64,000 nt of DNA from Natronomonas gomsonensis (GTDB lineage: Archaea; Halobacteriota; Halobacteria; Halobacteriales; Haloarculaceae): positions 1,612,001 to 1,676,000 of the forward strand of contig NZ_CP101323.1 of the NCBI RefSeq assembly GCF_024300825.1, read 5' to 3'. The translations under genes and the position numbers were made by a program. The notes under the pieces are model-generated. The model searched no databases. It was not told the origin of the DNA and saw only the letters and a program-made list of their open reading frames with translations. The first letter of the stretch is position 1. Each line of letters begins with the position of its first letter. Positions 25,223 through 33,750 of the stretch are shown piece by piece.

Positions 25223-25315
25223 CGCGGCCCTCGCGGGCTACTCGGACTCACGGACCGCCGGAATCCGCGGTCGCTCGGCGCGACGGCGTCCACGCCGTCT
25301 GGTCCCGTCCCGGCA

Positions 25316-25321
25316 TATAAA
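25316..25321 (+). promoter_or_regulatory. TATA box upstream of the rhomboid gene
   Basis: TATAAA sits 30 bp before an in-frame ATG at 25346 and 78 bp before the ATG at 25394. For a leaderless transcript this supports the earlier start. Confidence 0.5.
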
Positions 25322-25393
25322 CCCTCACAGGGGCGGCCGTGTCGAATGGGCAACATCCAAACGACTTTGCCCGCCGACCGGCTAACCCGGGTA

Positions 25394-26317
25394 ATGGCGA
25401 ACTGTGACGTGTGCGGCAAACACGTAAACATGCCGTACAACTGCCGGCACTGTGGCGGGACCTACTGTAGCGAACACAGGCTCCCGGAGAACCACAACTG
25501 CCCCAGTTTGGAGAGTTGGAACGACCCGCAGGGCGTCTTCGACAGCGGGTTCGACGACTCGGTGAACGACAGCGGCGGGACGGCCTCGAGCGCGCTCGAA
25601 AAAATCGGCCTCGACACCGGTGCTGGCGGGCCGTTGGGCTACTTCCGGAACAACGTCTCGTATCTGTTCCTCGCGCTCACCGTCGTCGTCTTCGCGGTGC
25701 AGTACCTCCTCGCACCGCTGTTCGGGGTCGAACTGCCGCCACCGGGAGTCCGGCCCGGCGATACGACGTGGGGACAGATATTCACCCTCACCACCGAACA
25801 CCCCGAGTACGTCTGGACGTGGGTCATCTCGGTGTTCTCCCACGGCGGACCGACGCACCTGCTGTTCAACGGCATCGTGCTGTACTTCTTCGGCCCCATC
25901 GTCGAGCGACAAATCGGCTCGAAGAAGTTCACCGTCCTGTTTCTCGTCAGCGGGATGGCCGCCGGACTCGGACAGGTCGGCGTCGGGCTGCTCACCAGCG
26001 AGCAGGTCGCCGTCCTCGGTGCCTCCGGCGCGCTGATGGCGCTTCTGGGCGTCCTTGCGATGACCTCGCCGGACCTGAAGGTGCTGCTGTTCTTCTTCAT
26101 CCCTGTCTCGATGCGGACGCTCGCGTTCCTGTACGCCATCGGGTCGGTCGTCTTCTTCGTCGCCGACGGCGGCCCGCTCAGCGGCGTCGCCCACTTCGCA
26201 CACCTCACCGGACTCGTCATCGGCCTGTGGTACGGCAACCGCATCAAACACAAGGTCGGACGCGGTCCGGGACAGTTGAACATCGGCCCCGGTCGCGGTG
26301 GCGGCGGCCTCCGATGA
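25394..26317 (+). CDS. AN1-type zinc-finger rhomboid intramembrane protease
   Basis: A 307-residue membrane protease. Residues 4-37 are an AN1-like zinc finger (CDVCGKHV...CRHCGGTYCSEHRLPENHNC), followed by a linker and six or so membrane helices from about 90. The rhomboid dyad is Ser212 in LGASGALMALLG and His270 in VAHFAHLTGLV. The cytoplasmic zinc finger is a standard haloarchaeal fusion and may bind ubiquitin-like (SAMP) or other partners, which is inference. ATG 25394 is where homologous proteins usually begin, but the TATA spacing favours ATG 25346, which would add 16 residues (MGNIQTTLPADRLTRV). The stop overlaps endonuclease V by ATGA. Confidence 0.92.
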   Translation: MANCDVCGKHVNMPYNCRHCGGTYCSEHRLPENHNCPSLESWNDPQGVFDSGFDDSVNDSGGTASSALEKIGLDTGAGGPLGYFRNNVSYLFLALTVVVFAVQYLLAPLFGVELPPPGVRPGDTTWGQIFTLTTEHPEYVWTWVISVFSHGGPTHLLFNGIVLYFFGPIVERQIGSKKFTVLFLVSGMAAGLGQVGVGLLTSEQVAVLGASGALMALLGVLAMTSPDLKVLLFFFIPVSMRTLAFLYAIGSVVFFVADGGPLSGVAHFAHLTGLVIGLWYGNRIKHKVGRGPGQLNIGPGRGGGGLR

Positions 26318-27054
26318 ACGTCGTCGAAGAGCGGTACCTCCCCGACCCCTCGCTGTCCCGCGAGGCGATGGAAACCCTCCAGCGAGACATCGCCGAGGCG
26401 GCCGTCTTCGAGGACGACATCGACTTCGACCCCGATGATATCGCCTCCGGTGAGGCTCTCGTCGCCGGCGTCGACCAGGCGTTCCTCGACGACCGCGCCG
26501 TCTCGGCGGTGGTCGTCCTGCGCGGCGACGAAGTGGTGGAACGGGCCAGCGCCGTCACGCCGCTGTCGATTCCCTACATTCCGGGCCTGCTCGCGTTTCG
26601 GGAGGGCGACCCCATCGTCGCGGCGCTGGAGACCCTCGATGCCGACCCGGACCTGTTGGTCCTCGACGGAAGCGGTCGCATCCACTTCCGAGAGGCCGGC
26701 ATCGCCACCCACGTCGGCGTGCTGTTCGACACGCCAGCAGTCGGCGTCGCGAAGAACCTCCTGTGTGGCGAACCGCGACAGGCCGTCGACTCGCTGCCCG
26801 AGGGCGCCCGCGTCGCAATCGAAGCCGACGACTCGATGCCGGACACGCCGGCCGGCGAGACGGTCGGCTACGCCTACCAGAGCCGGCAGTACCCCGACTC
26901 CACGAACATCAATCCGCTGTACGTCTCCTCGGGGCATCGGCTGTCGGCGAAGACAGCCGTCGACTGCGTGGCCGCCTGCGGCGGCGCGTACAAACTCCCG
27001 AAACCGACGCGACTGGCCGACGCCTACGCCGACGAACTGAAGGAGACGGTCTGA
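26314..27054 (+). CDS. nfi: Endonuclease V
   Basis: A 246-residue repair nuclease that cuts near deoxyinosine left by adenine deamination. AGVDQAFLDDRAVSAVVVL (about 48-66) supplies the first catalytic Asp, VTPLSIPYIPGLLAFREGDP (about 82-101) has the PYIPG wedge that separates strands and the catalytic Glu, and LLVLDGSGRIHFREAGIATHVG carries the next Asp. The start overlaps the rhomboid stop by 4 bp, giving an odd but clear coupling of a membrane protease with a DNA repair enzyme. Length is in the family range with a short N-terminal acidic extension. Confidence 0.92.
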   Translation: MNVVEERYLPDPSLSREAMETLQRDIAEAAVFEDDIDFDPDDIASGEALVAGVDQAFLDDRAVSAVVVLRGDEVVERASAVTPLSIPYIPGLLAFREGDPIVAALETLDADPDLLVLDGSGRIHFREAGIATHVGVLFDTPAVGVAKNLLCGEPRQAVDSLPEGARVAIEADDSMPDTPAGETVGYAYQSRQYPDSTNINPLYVSSGHRLSAKTAVDCVAACGGAYKLPKPTRLADAYADELKETV

Positions 27055-27057
27055 GGG

Positions 27058-27720
27058 CTACTCGTCGAGCAACGCCGCGAGGCCGTGCAGCGTTTCGAGT
27101 TCGTACGTCGGGTCCACCGAGAGGTCGACGCTCCGACAGTGTTGACGCCGCAGAAACACCGAATCGAGACCGGCGCGGTGGGCCGCGAGCACGTCGTTTT
27201 CGCTGTCGCCGACGTACAGCGCCGACCCACCACCCAAGTCATCGAGAGCGCGCTCCACGTAGTGGGTGTTCGGCTTCTTCAGACCGAGACTCTCGACGGT
27301 TTTCTCGCGGCCGTAGTAGGTGTCGAAGTCGTCGTCGAATTCGAAGAACTCCAGTACGAACTCGATGGTGCTGTGGTGGTTGTTGCTCACGACGCCACGC
27401 GGGAGGGGAATATCGGAGACTGCGGCGGTGTCGTCGTAGCGGTCGCGGTCGCCGGCTCTGAACGCCTCGAACTGCGACTGCTCGTCGTGGTGTTCGCGGG
27501 CTTCCCAGAGGGCGACCGGGTCGATTTCGTAGGTCGCACCGATGTCGTCAAGAGTCTCGCTGGTGACGCCGCTCGTGAGGGCTTGGACGTGTCCCTGGTC
27601 GGGGTCGTCGACGCCGACCGACTGGAAGGCTCGCCGGATAGCCGCCGTCTGGGTTTCGGCGCCCGGCGGTTCGACCAACACGCCGTCGCTGTCGAAGAGG
27701 ACCGCATCGTAGTCGGGCAC
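27058..27720 (-). CDS. HAD-superfamily hydrolase
   Basis: A 220-residue haloacid-dehalogenase-fold phosphatase. YDAVLFDSDGVLVEPPGA at the N-terminus has the DxD nucleophile (the second position follows Ser as FDSDG), GVVSNNHHSTIEFVLEFF is motif II, KKPNTHYVERAL has the motif III Lys and LYVGDSENDVLAAHRAGLDS is motif IV. The helical cap lies between motif I and II. GTG 27720 is preferred since residues before it are basic and unlike the family. The substrate, a phosphomonoester, is unknown. It diverges from the SDR gene. Confidence 0.85.
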   Translation of the reverse strand: MPDYDAVLFDSDGVLVEPPGAETQTAAIRRAFQSVGVDDPDQGHVQALTSGVTSETLDDIGATYEIDPVALWEAREHHDEQSQFEAFRAGDRDRYDDTAAVSDIPLPRGVVSNNHHSTIEFVLEFFEFDDDFDTYYGREKTVESLGLKKPNTHYVERALDDLGGGSALYVGDSENDVLAAHRAGLDSVFLRRQHCRSVDLSVDPTYELETLHGLAALLDE

Positions 27721-27829
27721 TATCTCGTGATTCCGCGAGCGAGCGGTTGGGCGTTTCGGTCCCCGAGCGGCCTGTGACACCCTTCGCCAGTATATCAACG
27801 ACTAACTACCGCCCCGCCGAGCGGACCGT

Positions 27830-28657
27830 ATGAGCAATCGGACGGTTCTCATCACCGGCTGTTCGTCCGGCATCGGTCGAGCGACGGCCTACGCGTTCTT
27901 AGACGAGGAGTGGCAGGTGTACGCGACCGCACGGAATCCCGCCGACATCCAGAAGTTGGGCGAGGCGGGTTGTGACATCGGCACCATCGACGTGACCGAC
28001 CCCGAGGACTGCGAGCGCGTCGTCGACCGCATCATCGAGGAGGAGGGTCGCATCGACTCGCTGGTCAACAACGCGGGCTACGGCCAACACGGCCCAATCG
28101 AAGACATCGACGACGACCTCTTTGCGAAACAGTTCAAAGTGAACGTCTTCGGGCCGCACCGACTCGTCCGCGAAGTGCTGCCGCACATGCGCGAGCGGGA
28201 GGAGGGCACCATCGTCAACGTCTCCTCGGTCGCCGGCCGACTGGCGACGCCGGGGATGGGCCCGTACTCGGCGTCGAAACACGCCATGGAGGGGTACAGC
28301 GACTCCCTCCGACTCGAAGTCGAGCCGTTCGGCATCGACGTGAGCGTCGTCCAGCCCGGTCCCGTGAAGACGGGTTTCCGCGAGCGCGTCGACGATGAAC
28401 TCGGTCGTCTCGACCGCACGGAAGCCTACGCCGACCTCTATGAGTTCCAAGAGGACGCCTCGCTGTTCGGCGCCGACAGCCCCATCGCCGTCCACCCCGC
28501 CGAAGTCGCCGAAGCCATCGTCGAGGCGTCGGTGACCCCGGACCCCGAACCGCGTTACGTGGTCGGCCGCGTCGCCCAACTGCTGATTTACGCCAGCTAC
28601 CTCCCAGACCGCATCAGCGACCGCGTCTTCGAGGCGATTCGAAAGTACACGTCGTGA
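27830..28657 (+). CDS. Short-chain dehydrogenase/reductase
   Basis: A 275-residue classical SDR. The Rossmann motif is T9GCSSGIG16, NNAG is at 80-83, and the catalytic Ser132/133, Tyr146 and Lys150 are present (NVSSVAGRL and YSASKHAME). The C-terminal extension with membrane-interacting look (QLLIYASYLPDRISDRVF) resembles haloarchaeal SDRs of lipid or retinoid-like type. Substrate is not evident. TATATC at 27791-27796 lies 34-39 bp upstream. The TGA overlaps the GTG of the glycerate kinase gene, so the two are coupled. Confidence 0.88.
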   Translation: MSNRTVLITGCSSGIGRATAYAFLDEEWQVYATARNPADIQKLGEAGCDIGTIDVTDPEDCERVVDRIIEEEGRIDSLVNNAGYGQHGPIEDIDDDLFAKQFKVNVFGPHRLVREVLPHMREREEGTIVNVSSVAGRLATPGMGPYSASKHAMEGYSDSLRLEVEPFGIDVSVVQPGPVKTGFRERVDDELGRLDRTEAYADLYEFQEDASLFGADSPIAVHPAEVAEAIVEASVTPDPEPRYVVGRVAQLLIYASYLPDRISDRVFEAIRKYTS

Positions 28658-29973
28658 CGTTCGCCGACCCGCCGACCGACTCGCCGGCCCACGAACTCGC
28701 TGTCGACTGCCTGACGGCCGGCATCGAGGCGTCGCTTCCGGCCCGCGCCGTCGAGCGACACTGCCGACTGGACGGCGAGACGCTCACCATCCGCGATGCC
28801 ACGTACGACCTCTCGGCGTACGACGAGGTTCTCGTTCTCGGTGGAGGGAAAGGAAGCGACCACCTCGCGGCCTCACTGGAGGCGCTCTTGGGCGAGAAAC
28901 TGACCGACGGCGTCGTCGTCACGAACGAGCGGGCCGCCGACCCCGACCGCGTGACCGTCCTGGAGGGCGAACACCCGACGCCGGGTGAGGGAAGCATCGC
29001 GGGTGCCTCTGCCGTCTTGGAACGTGCGGCAGACGCCACCGAGCGGACACTCGTGCTCGCGGCGATAGCCGGCGGCGGAAGCGCGTTGCTGTGTGCCCCC
29101 GCCGAGGGACTCACCGTCGAGAACCTGCGGACAGTCACGGACGGATTACTCGACGCCGGCGCATCCATCGACGAAATAAACACGGTCCGGCGCGCCTGTT
29201 CGCAAATCAAGGGCGGCGGTCTCGCGGCCGCTGCCACCCCGGCCACCGTCGTCGGCGTACTGGTCAGCGACGTAGTGGGTGACGACCCGGCGGTCATCGC
29301 CAGCGGCCCGACAGTCACAACCAAAACCGACCCCGAGGCCGCCCTCGGGGTGCTGGAGCGATACGGCGTCGGGGGCGACGTTCGCTCGTGGCTCGCGGAT
29401 GCAACGCCGACGAAAGCGACCGATTTCGATGTGAACAACCACATCGTCGTCTCGGGGCGAGACGCCATCGACGCCGCGCGAGACGTTGCTCGCGAGGCCG
29501 ACTACGAGACCTGTGTCCTCTCGACGCGAATCGAGGGAGAGGCCAGCGAAGCGGGGCGGTTCCACGCCGCCGTCGCCGCCGAAGTCGTCGACTCGGGGGA
29601 CCCACTCGAGGCGCCCGCCGTGCTGCTGTCGGGTGGCGAGACGACGGTCACCGTCAGCGGTGACGGTGACGGCGGCCCGAACTGTGAGTTCGCACTCGCT
29701 GGGGCCGTCGACCTCCCGCCGGACGCCGTACTTGCAGCAATCGACACCGACGGCGGCGACGGCAGCACCGACGCCGCAGGCGCGGTGGTCGACGCTTCGA
29801 CAGTCACCGACCAAAGGGCCGTACACGATGTGCTCGTGAACAACGACAGTTACGGCTACCTCGACAACGGCGGGGCGCTACTCCGATGCGGTGCGACCGG
29901 GACGAACGTAAACGACCTTCGAGTTGTGGTAATTCCTGCTGGCCGACATAGTTTTGCCGGTGGCCGGAGTTGA
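28654..29973 (+). CDS. gckA: Glycerate 2-kinase (GckA/MOFRL family)
   Basis: A 439-residue kinase that phosphorylates D-glycerate to 2-phosphoglycerate. The N-terminal DUF4147 domain has LVLGGGKGSDHLAASLEALL and VLEGEHPTPGEGSI, then LAAIAGGGSALLCAP and INTVRRACSQIKGGGLA (about 170-186). The C-terminal MOFRL domain carries LLSGGETTVTVSGDGDGGPN and IDTDGGDGSTDAAGAVVD. It starts at GTG 28654, overlapping the SDR stop by 4 bp. An SDR-kinase pair would fit oxidoreduction followed by phosphorylation of a hydroxy-acid, for example hydroxypyruvate to glycerate, which is inference. Confidence 0.92.
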   Translation: MTFADPPTDSPAHELAVDCLTAGIEASLPARAVERHCRLDGETLTIRDATYDLSAYDEVLVLGGGKGSDHLAASLEALLGEKLTDGVVVTNERAADPDRVTVLEGEHPTPGEGSIAGASAVLERAADATERTLVLAAIAGGGSALLCAPAEGLTVENLRTVTDGLLDAGASIDEINTVRRACSQIKGGGLAAAATPATVVGVLVSDVVGDDPAVIASGPTVTTKTDPEAALGVLERYGVGGDVRSWLADATPTKATDFDVNNHIVVSGRDAIDAARDVAREADYETCVLSTRIEGEASEAGRFHAAVAAEVVDSGDPLEAPAVLLSGGETTVTVSGDGDGGPNCEFALAGAVDLPPDAVLAAIDTDGGDGSTDAAGAVVDASTVTDQRAVHDVLVNNDSYGYLDNGGALLRCGATGTNVNDLRVVVIPAGRHSFAGGRS

Positions 29974-29980
29974 GATACGC

Positions 29981-30151
29981 GTGGAACCCCGCTACGTCGC
30001 CGTCATCGGAATGCACGTCGTCGTCGCCCTCGCGTTCGTCGCCCTCGCGGTGCGGAACGCCCTCCACGGTGACATCGTCAACGCCACGCTACAGGGCGTC
30101 ATCGGGGCGTTGGTGCTGTTTCTCGGCGTCGGTATCACTCGAATCGCGTAG
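29981..30151 (+). CDS. Small two-helix membrane protein
   Basis: A 56-residue protein from GTG 29981 (in-frame TTG 29954 and GTG 29960 would overlap the kinase gene). It starts VEPRYVAVIGMHVVVALAFV; two hydrophobic helices lie at about 3-20 and 32-52, joined by the polar loop RNALHGDIV. It belongs to the many short haloarchaeal membrane proteins without assigned function. The 7-bp gap from the glycerate kinase suggests the same transcript. Confidence 0.6.
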   Translation: MEPRYVAVIGMHVVVALAFVALAVRNALHGDIVNATLQGVIGALVLFLGVGITRIA

Positions 30152-30187
30152 CGACGCTGCTTTGTCCGTCCGCTTCGAGCCCCGACT

Positions 30188-30346
30188 ATGGACCGAGGAA
30201 CGCTCCTGACAGTCGGCGGCCTCGTGGTCGGTTTCTTCCTGATCGGACAGGCGGTGCGGGCCGTCGCCGACGGACAACTCGTTCTCGCCGGCCTCGGCGC
30301 CGTCATCGGCATCGCCGTCCTCCTGACGGCGTTTCGCCTCGATTAA
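30188..30346 (+). CDS. Small two-helix membrane protein
   Basis: A 52-residue protein starting MDRGTLLTVGGLVVGFFLIG and ending TAFRLD, with two hydrophobic helices of the same size and spacing as in the preceding 56-residue protein. The resemblance suggests distant duplication, though identity is low. It lies 36 bp after its neighbour and overlaps the end of the convergent Get3 gene by 4 bp. Confidence 0.6.
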   Translation: MDRGTLLTVGGLVVGFFLIGQAVRAVADGQLVLAGLGAVIGIAVLLTAFRLD

Positions 30347-31434
30347 TCGAGACACGACCCGACGACGCCCAGCATCGCCTCGCCCTGCACCGCCTCGGCG
30401 AACAGTGGCACCCGTTTTACGTCCCGTCCGCGGAACAGTTCCTGTGCCCGCTTTAGTGCCGACCGTTGGACCTCCCAGCGCCGCCGACAGAACTCACAGC
30501 CTTCCGTGTCCGGTGCGACGAACCACTCCTCGTCGAAGCCCGCAACGTCGGTCAAATCCTCGCTCACGCGGTTGACGACGACGGTGCCGACGGGAATCCC
30601 GAACCCCTCTAGACGGTCGATGAGCCGTTCGCTTTCGACGACGCTCATCTCCTCGGGCACCATCACGACCCGGAAATCGGTTCGAGAGGGGTCTCGAAGC
30701 GCAGTCCGGAGCCGCTCGATTTTCGACGACAACTCCCGCAAATCGTCGACGCCCTCTTCCATGTCCTCGTCGCTCCCGCCGCCGAACAGTCCGCCGAGGC
30801 TGCCCGCCATCCCCGACAGTTTCTCCCGGAAGGAGAGCAGTCGGCCGACCATCGAGTCCATCACGTCGGGGAGTTCGAGCAGCCGCAGGGTGTGTCCCGT
30901 CGGCGCCGTGTCGACGACGACCCGGTCGAATCGCGGGTCATCGAGATATTCGAGGAGTAGTTGCATCGCCGCCGCCTCGTCGGCCCCCGGCATCGCACCG
31001 CCGGCAAGTGGGTGGTCGCCACCGCCGAGCATCCCTTCGAGACCACCGAGGCCGCCCATCGCGCCGTCCGTGCCGCCGGCACCGCCAGCGTCGAACGCCG
31101 CCTCCGCTTGGTCCTCCTCGTCGGTGACGAACGGTCCCTCAGAAGCCGCTTCGGGGTCGATTTCGACCGCGTACAGCGGTATGTCGTCTTTGATTCGTGT
31201 CGGCTCCGAGCCAATCTCGGTGTTCAGCGTGTCCGAAAGCGAGTGGGCGGGGTCCGTCGATACCACCAGCGTCGACGTCCCGTCGCGGGCACTCGCCAGC
31301 CCCGTCGCCGCCGCACACGTCGTCTTGCCGACGCCGCCTTTCCCGCCGTAGAGGACGTACTCCGGGGCGTCGACACCAACCGGCAGTTCGGCTTCGTCGA
31401 CCGACTCGACCGGTTCGACGCTGAGTTCGCTCAT
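30343..31434 (-). CDS. Get3/ArsA-family ATPase
   Basis: A 363-residue deviant-Walker ATPase. LYGGKGGVGKTTCAA (about 29-43) is the P-loop, STDPAHSLSD switch I and VVVDTAPTGHTLRLLELP switch II. A glycine/methionine-rich insertion (about 119-153, GGLGGLEGMLGGGDHPLAGG within it) lies where eukaryotic Get3 carries its hydrophobic client-binding helices. A CxxC pair in EGCEFCRRRW resembles the zinc-binding dimer clasp of Get3. Single-copy length and these features favour tail-anchored-protein targeting over arsenite efflux, and no ars genes are near. ATG 31434 matches the family start. Confidence 0.85.
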   Translation of the reverse strand: MSELSVEPVESVDEAELPVGVDAPEYVLYGGKGGVGKTTCAAATGLASARDGTSTLVVSTDPAHSLSDTLNTEIGSEPTRIKDDIPLYAVEIDPEAASEGPFVTDEEDQAEAAFDAGGAGGTDGAMGGLGGLEGMLGGGDHPLAGGAMPGADEAAAMQLLLEYLDDPRFDRVVVDTAPTGHTLRLLELPDVMDSMVGRLLSFREKLSGMAGSLGGLFGGGSDEDMEEGVDDLRELSSKIERLRTALRDPSRTDFRVVMVPEEMSVVESERLIDRLEGFGIPVGTVVVNRVSEDLTDVAGFDEEWFVAPDTEGCEFCRRRWEVQRSALKRAQELFRGRDVKRVPLFAEAVQGEAMLGVVGSCLD

Positions 31435-31561
31435 ACCGCCGGTCGGCACTCGTCGCTTGTGTACCCGTCGATACTTTGGAGAGTCCGAGCTCGTGTCGTG
31501 TGAGCCGAGCACGTTCGGCGTCAGCGATTGTTATTTGCCCCTCCAACCCCCACGTCGAGAC

Positions 31562-31996
31562 GTGCAGGAGTACGAGCGGAAACAGCTCCTCGAACGCATC
31601 GGCCGCGAGAGCGCGACGCTCGGGGTCGACATCCCCGAGCACATCGACGTGCAGGGCGAGGAGGTCGAACTGCAGTCGTTCGTCTTCGAAATCAAGCGCC
31701 TCGATTCGGTGCCGCCCGGCGAGCGCGACCGCGTCGAGCAGGCAAAGCGGAACCTCCGACGGGAACGCCTCGAACGGAAGGAGCGAATCGAGGAGGGCGA
31801 AATCAGTTTCGAGGCGGGCGAGGAGTTGGCCGACGCCATCATCGGCATCGACCGGGCACTGGAGGCCCTAGAGAACCTCAACGCGGGAAGCGTCGAAGCC
31901 GAGGCGAAACGGCAGGAAGCCGCCGACACGAAACGCTGGATGGACTTCCTGAAGCAGGCGCTGGGGCGCGACGACGACGGACCGGCGGTGCGATAA
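31562..31996 (+). CDS. DUF5788 family protein
   Basis: A 144-residue cytoplasmic protein starting at GTG 31562 (VQEYERKQLLERIGRES). It is almost wholly helical and highly charged, with a likely coiled coil at about 55-85 (RDRVEQAKRNLRRERLERKE) and a C-terminal amphipathic helix RWMDFLKQALG. I recognise it as the haloarchaeal DUF5788 family, without known function. It precedes polX by 8 bp, so a role beside DNA repair is possible. It diverges from the Get3 gene. Confidence 0.75.
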   Translation: MQEYERKQLLERIGRESATLGVDIPEHIDVQGEEVELQSFVFEIKRLDSVPPGERDRVEQAKRNLRRERLERKERIEEGEISFEAGEELADAIIGIDRALEALENLNAGSVEAEAKRQEAADTKRWMDFLKQALGRDDDGPAVR

Positions 31997-32004
31997 CCAC
32001 AGCC

Positions 32005-33750
32005 ATGAGCAGGAACGCCGAAATCGCGGCGCTGTTAGAGGAGTTCGCCGACCACCTCGAAGCCCGCGACGTCGACTACAAGCCGAACAGCTACCGCCGG
32101 GCCGCCGACAGCGTCCGTGGCCACACCGTCGCCGTCGAGACGCTCCGCGAGGAAGGCGGCGAGGAAGCCATCAAGGAAATCGAAGACGTAGGCGACGCCA
32201 TCGCCTCGAAAATCGTCGAGTACCTCGATACCGGCGAAATCGAGGAGTTAGAGGAACTCCGAGAAGGGCTCCCCGTGGAGATGGACGCACTCACCGCCGT
32301 CGAGGGCGTCGGCCCCAAGACCGTCAAGGCGCTGTACGACGCCCTCGACGTGGAGACCCTAGAGGACCTCGAAGCCGCCGCCGAAGCCGGCGAGATACGC
32401 GAAGTGAAAGGGTTCGGCGCCAAGACCGAGGAGAACATCCTCGAGGCGATTCCCTTCGCTCGGGAGTCCAGAGCGCGGAGTCTGCTGGGAGAGGCCCGTC
32501 CCGTCGCCGACCGGGTGTTGGCGTTCTTCGAGAGCCTCGATGCCGTCGACCGCGTCGACGTGGCGGGGTCGCTGCGGCGCTGGCGGCCCACCATTGGCGA
32601 CATCGACGTGCTCGTCGGGTCGGACGACGCCGACGCGGTCATCGAGGCGTTCGAATCCTGGGAGGAAGCCGGCACGGTCATCGAGGCCGGCACGAGCAAG
32701 GCCTCGGTCCGAAAGAACGGCATGCGAGTCGATTTGCGCGTCGTCGTCGACGAGGAGTTCGGCGCCGCACTCCAGTATTTCACCGGCAGCAAGGACCACA
32801 ACGTCGCCGTCCGGAACCGCGCCATCGAGATGGGGCTGAAAGTCAACGAGTACGGCGTCTTCGACATCAGCGAGGTCGACGACCCCGATGCCGGACAACG
32901 CGTCGGCGAACGCGTCGCCAGCGAAACCGAAGAGGGTGTCTACGACGCTCTCGACATGGCGTGGATGGCTCCCGAGTTGCGAGAGAACCGCGGCGAGGTC
33001 GACGCCGCTGCGTCGGGTGGGTTGCCCGACCTCCTCACGACTGACGACGTTCGTGGCGACCTCCACCTCCACACGGAGCACTCCGACGGCGAGACGACCA
33101 TCGAGGCGATGGCCGACGCCGCCGCCGACTTCGGTCACGACTACATCTCCGTCGCCGACCACGCCACCGGGCCGGGGATGGTCGGCGGTGTCGGCCTGAC
33201 CGACGAGGAACTGCGGGACCAAATCGAGGAGATTCGAGCCGTCGACGACACAGTCGACATCGACGTCTTCGCCGGCGTCGAGGCCAATATCGACGCCGAC
33301 GGCGGCGTCTCCGTCGGCGAAGGCGTACTCGCCGAGTTGGACTGTGTCGTCGCTTCCCCCCACAGCGGCCTCGACGGCGACGGCACCGACCGTATCGTCA
33401 CCGCCATCGAACACCCCGAGGTCGACATCATCGGACACCCCACGGGTCGGTTGTTGAACCAGCGGCCGGGACTCGACCTCGATATCGAGCGGGTGGCGGA
33501 GGCCGCCGCCGACAGCGGGACCGCCCTCGAACTCAACGCCGACCCACACCGTCTCGACCTCCGCTCCAGTAACGTGAAAGTCGCAATCGAGGCCGGCGCG
33601 ACCATCGCTATCGACACCGACGCCCACCGTCCCGGCGCCTACGATTCGATTCGTTACGGCGTACACACGGCCCGGCGCGGGTGGGCCGAAGCCGACGACG
33701 TACTCAACACCCGAGACGTCGACGGCGTTCGGGAGTTCCTGGGGCTGTGA
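32005..33750 (+). CDS. polX: DNA polymerase X with PHP domain
   Basis: A 581-residue gap-filling polymerase for base-excision repair. Residues 1-150 contain the 8-kDa-like and two helix-hairpin-helix regions (AVEGVGPKTVKAL, VKGFGAKTEENIL). The nucleotidyltransferase site has Asp199/Asp201 in GDIDVLVG and a third Asp in RVDLRVVVD (near 248). The PHP domain starts at about 345 with DLHLHTEHSDGE and runs to the end (ADHATGPG, ASPHSGLDG, DTDAHRPGAY), with histidines intact for 3'-5' exonuclease or phosphatase activity. Its stop overlaps the next GTG by 4 bp. Confidence 0.95.
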   Translation: MSRNAEIAALLEEFADHLEARDVDYKPNSYRRAADSVRGHTVAVETLREEGGEEAIKEIEDVGDAIASKIVEYLDTGEIEELEELREGLPVEMDALTAVEGVGPKTVKALYDALDVETLEDLEAAAEAGEIREVKGFGAKTEENILEAIPFARESRARSLLGEARPVADRVLAFFESLDAVDRVDVAGSLRRWRPTIGDIDVLVGSDDADAVIEAFESWEEAGTVIEAGTSKASVRKNGMRVDLRVVVDEEFGAALQYFTGSKDHNVAVRNRAIEMGLKVNEYGVFDISEVDDPDAGQRVGERVASETEEGVYDALDMAWMAPELRENRGEVDAAASGGLPDLLTTDDVRGDLHLHTEHSDGETTIEAMADAAADFGHDYISVADHATGPGMVGGVGLTDEELRDQIEEIRAVDDTVDIDVFAGVEANIDADGGVSVGEGVLAELDCVVASPHSGLDGDGTDRIVTAIEHPEVDIIGHPTGRLLNQRPGLDLDIERVAEAAADSGTALELNADPHRLDLRSSNVKVAIEAGATIAIDTDAHRPGAYDSIRYGVHTARRGWAEADDVLNTRDVDGVREFLGL

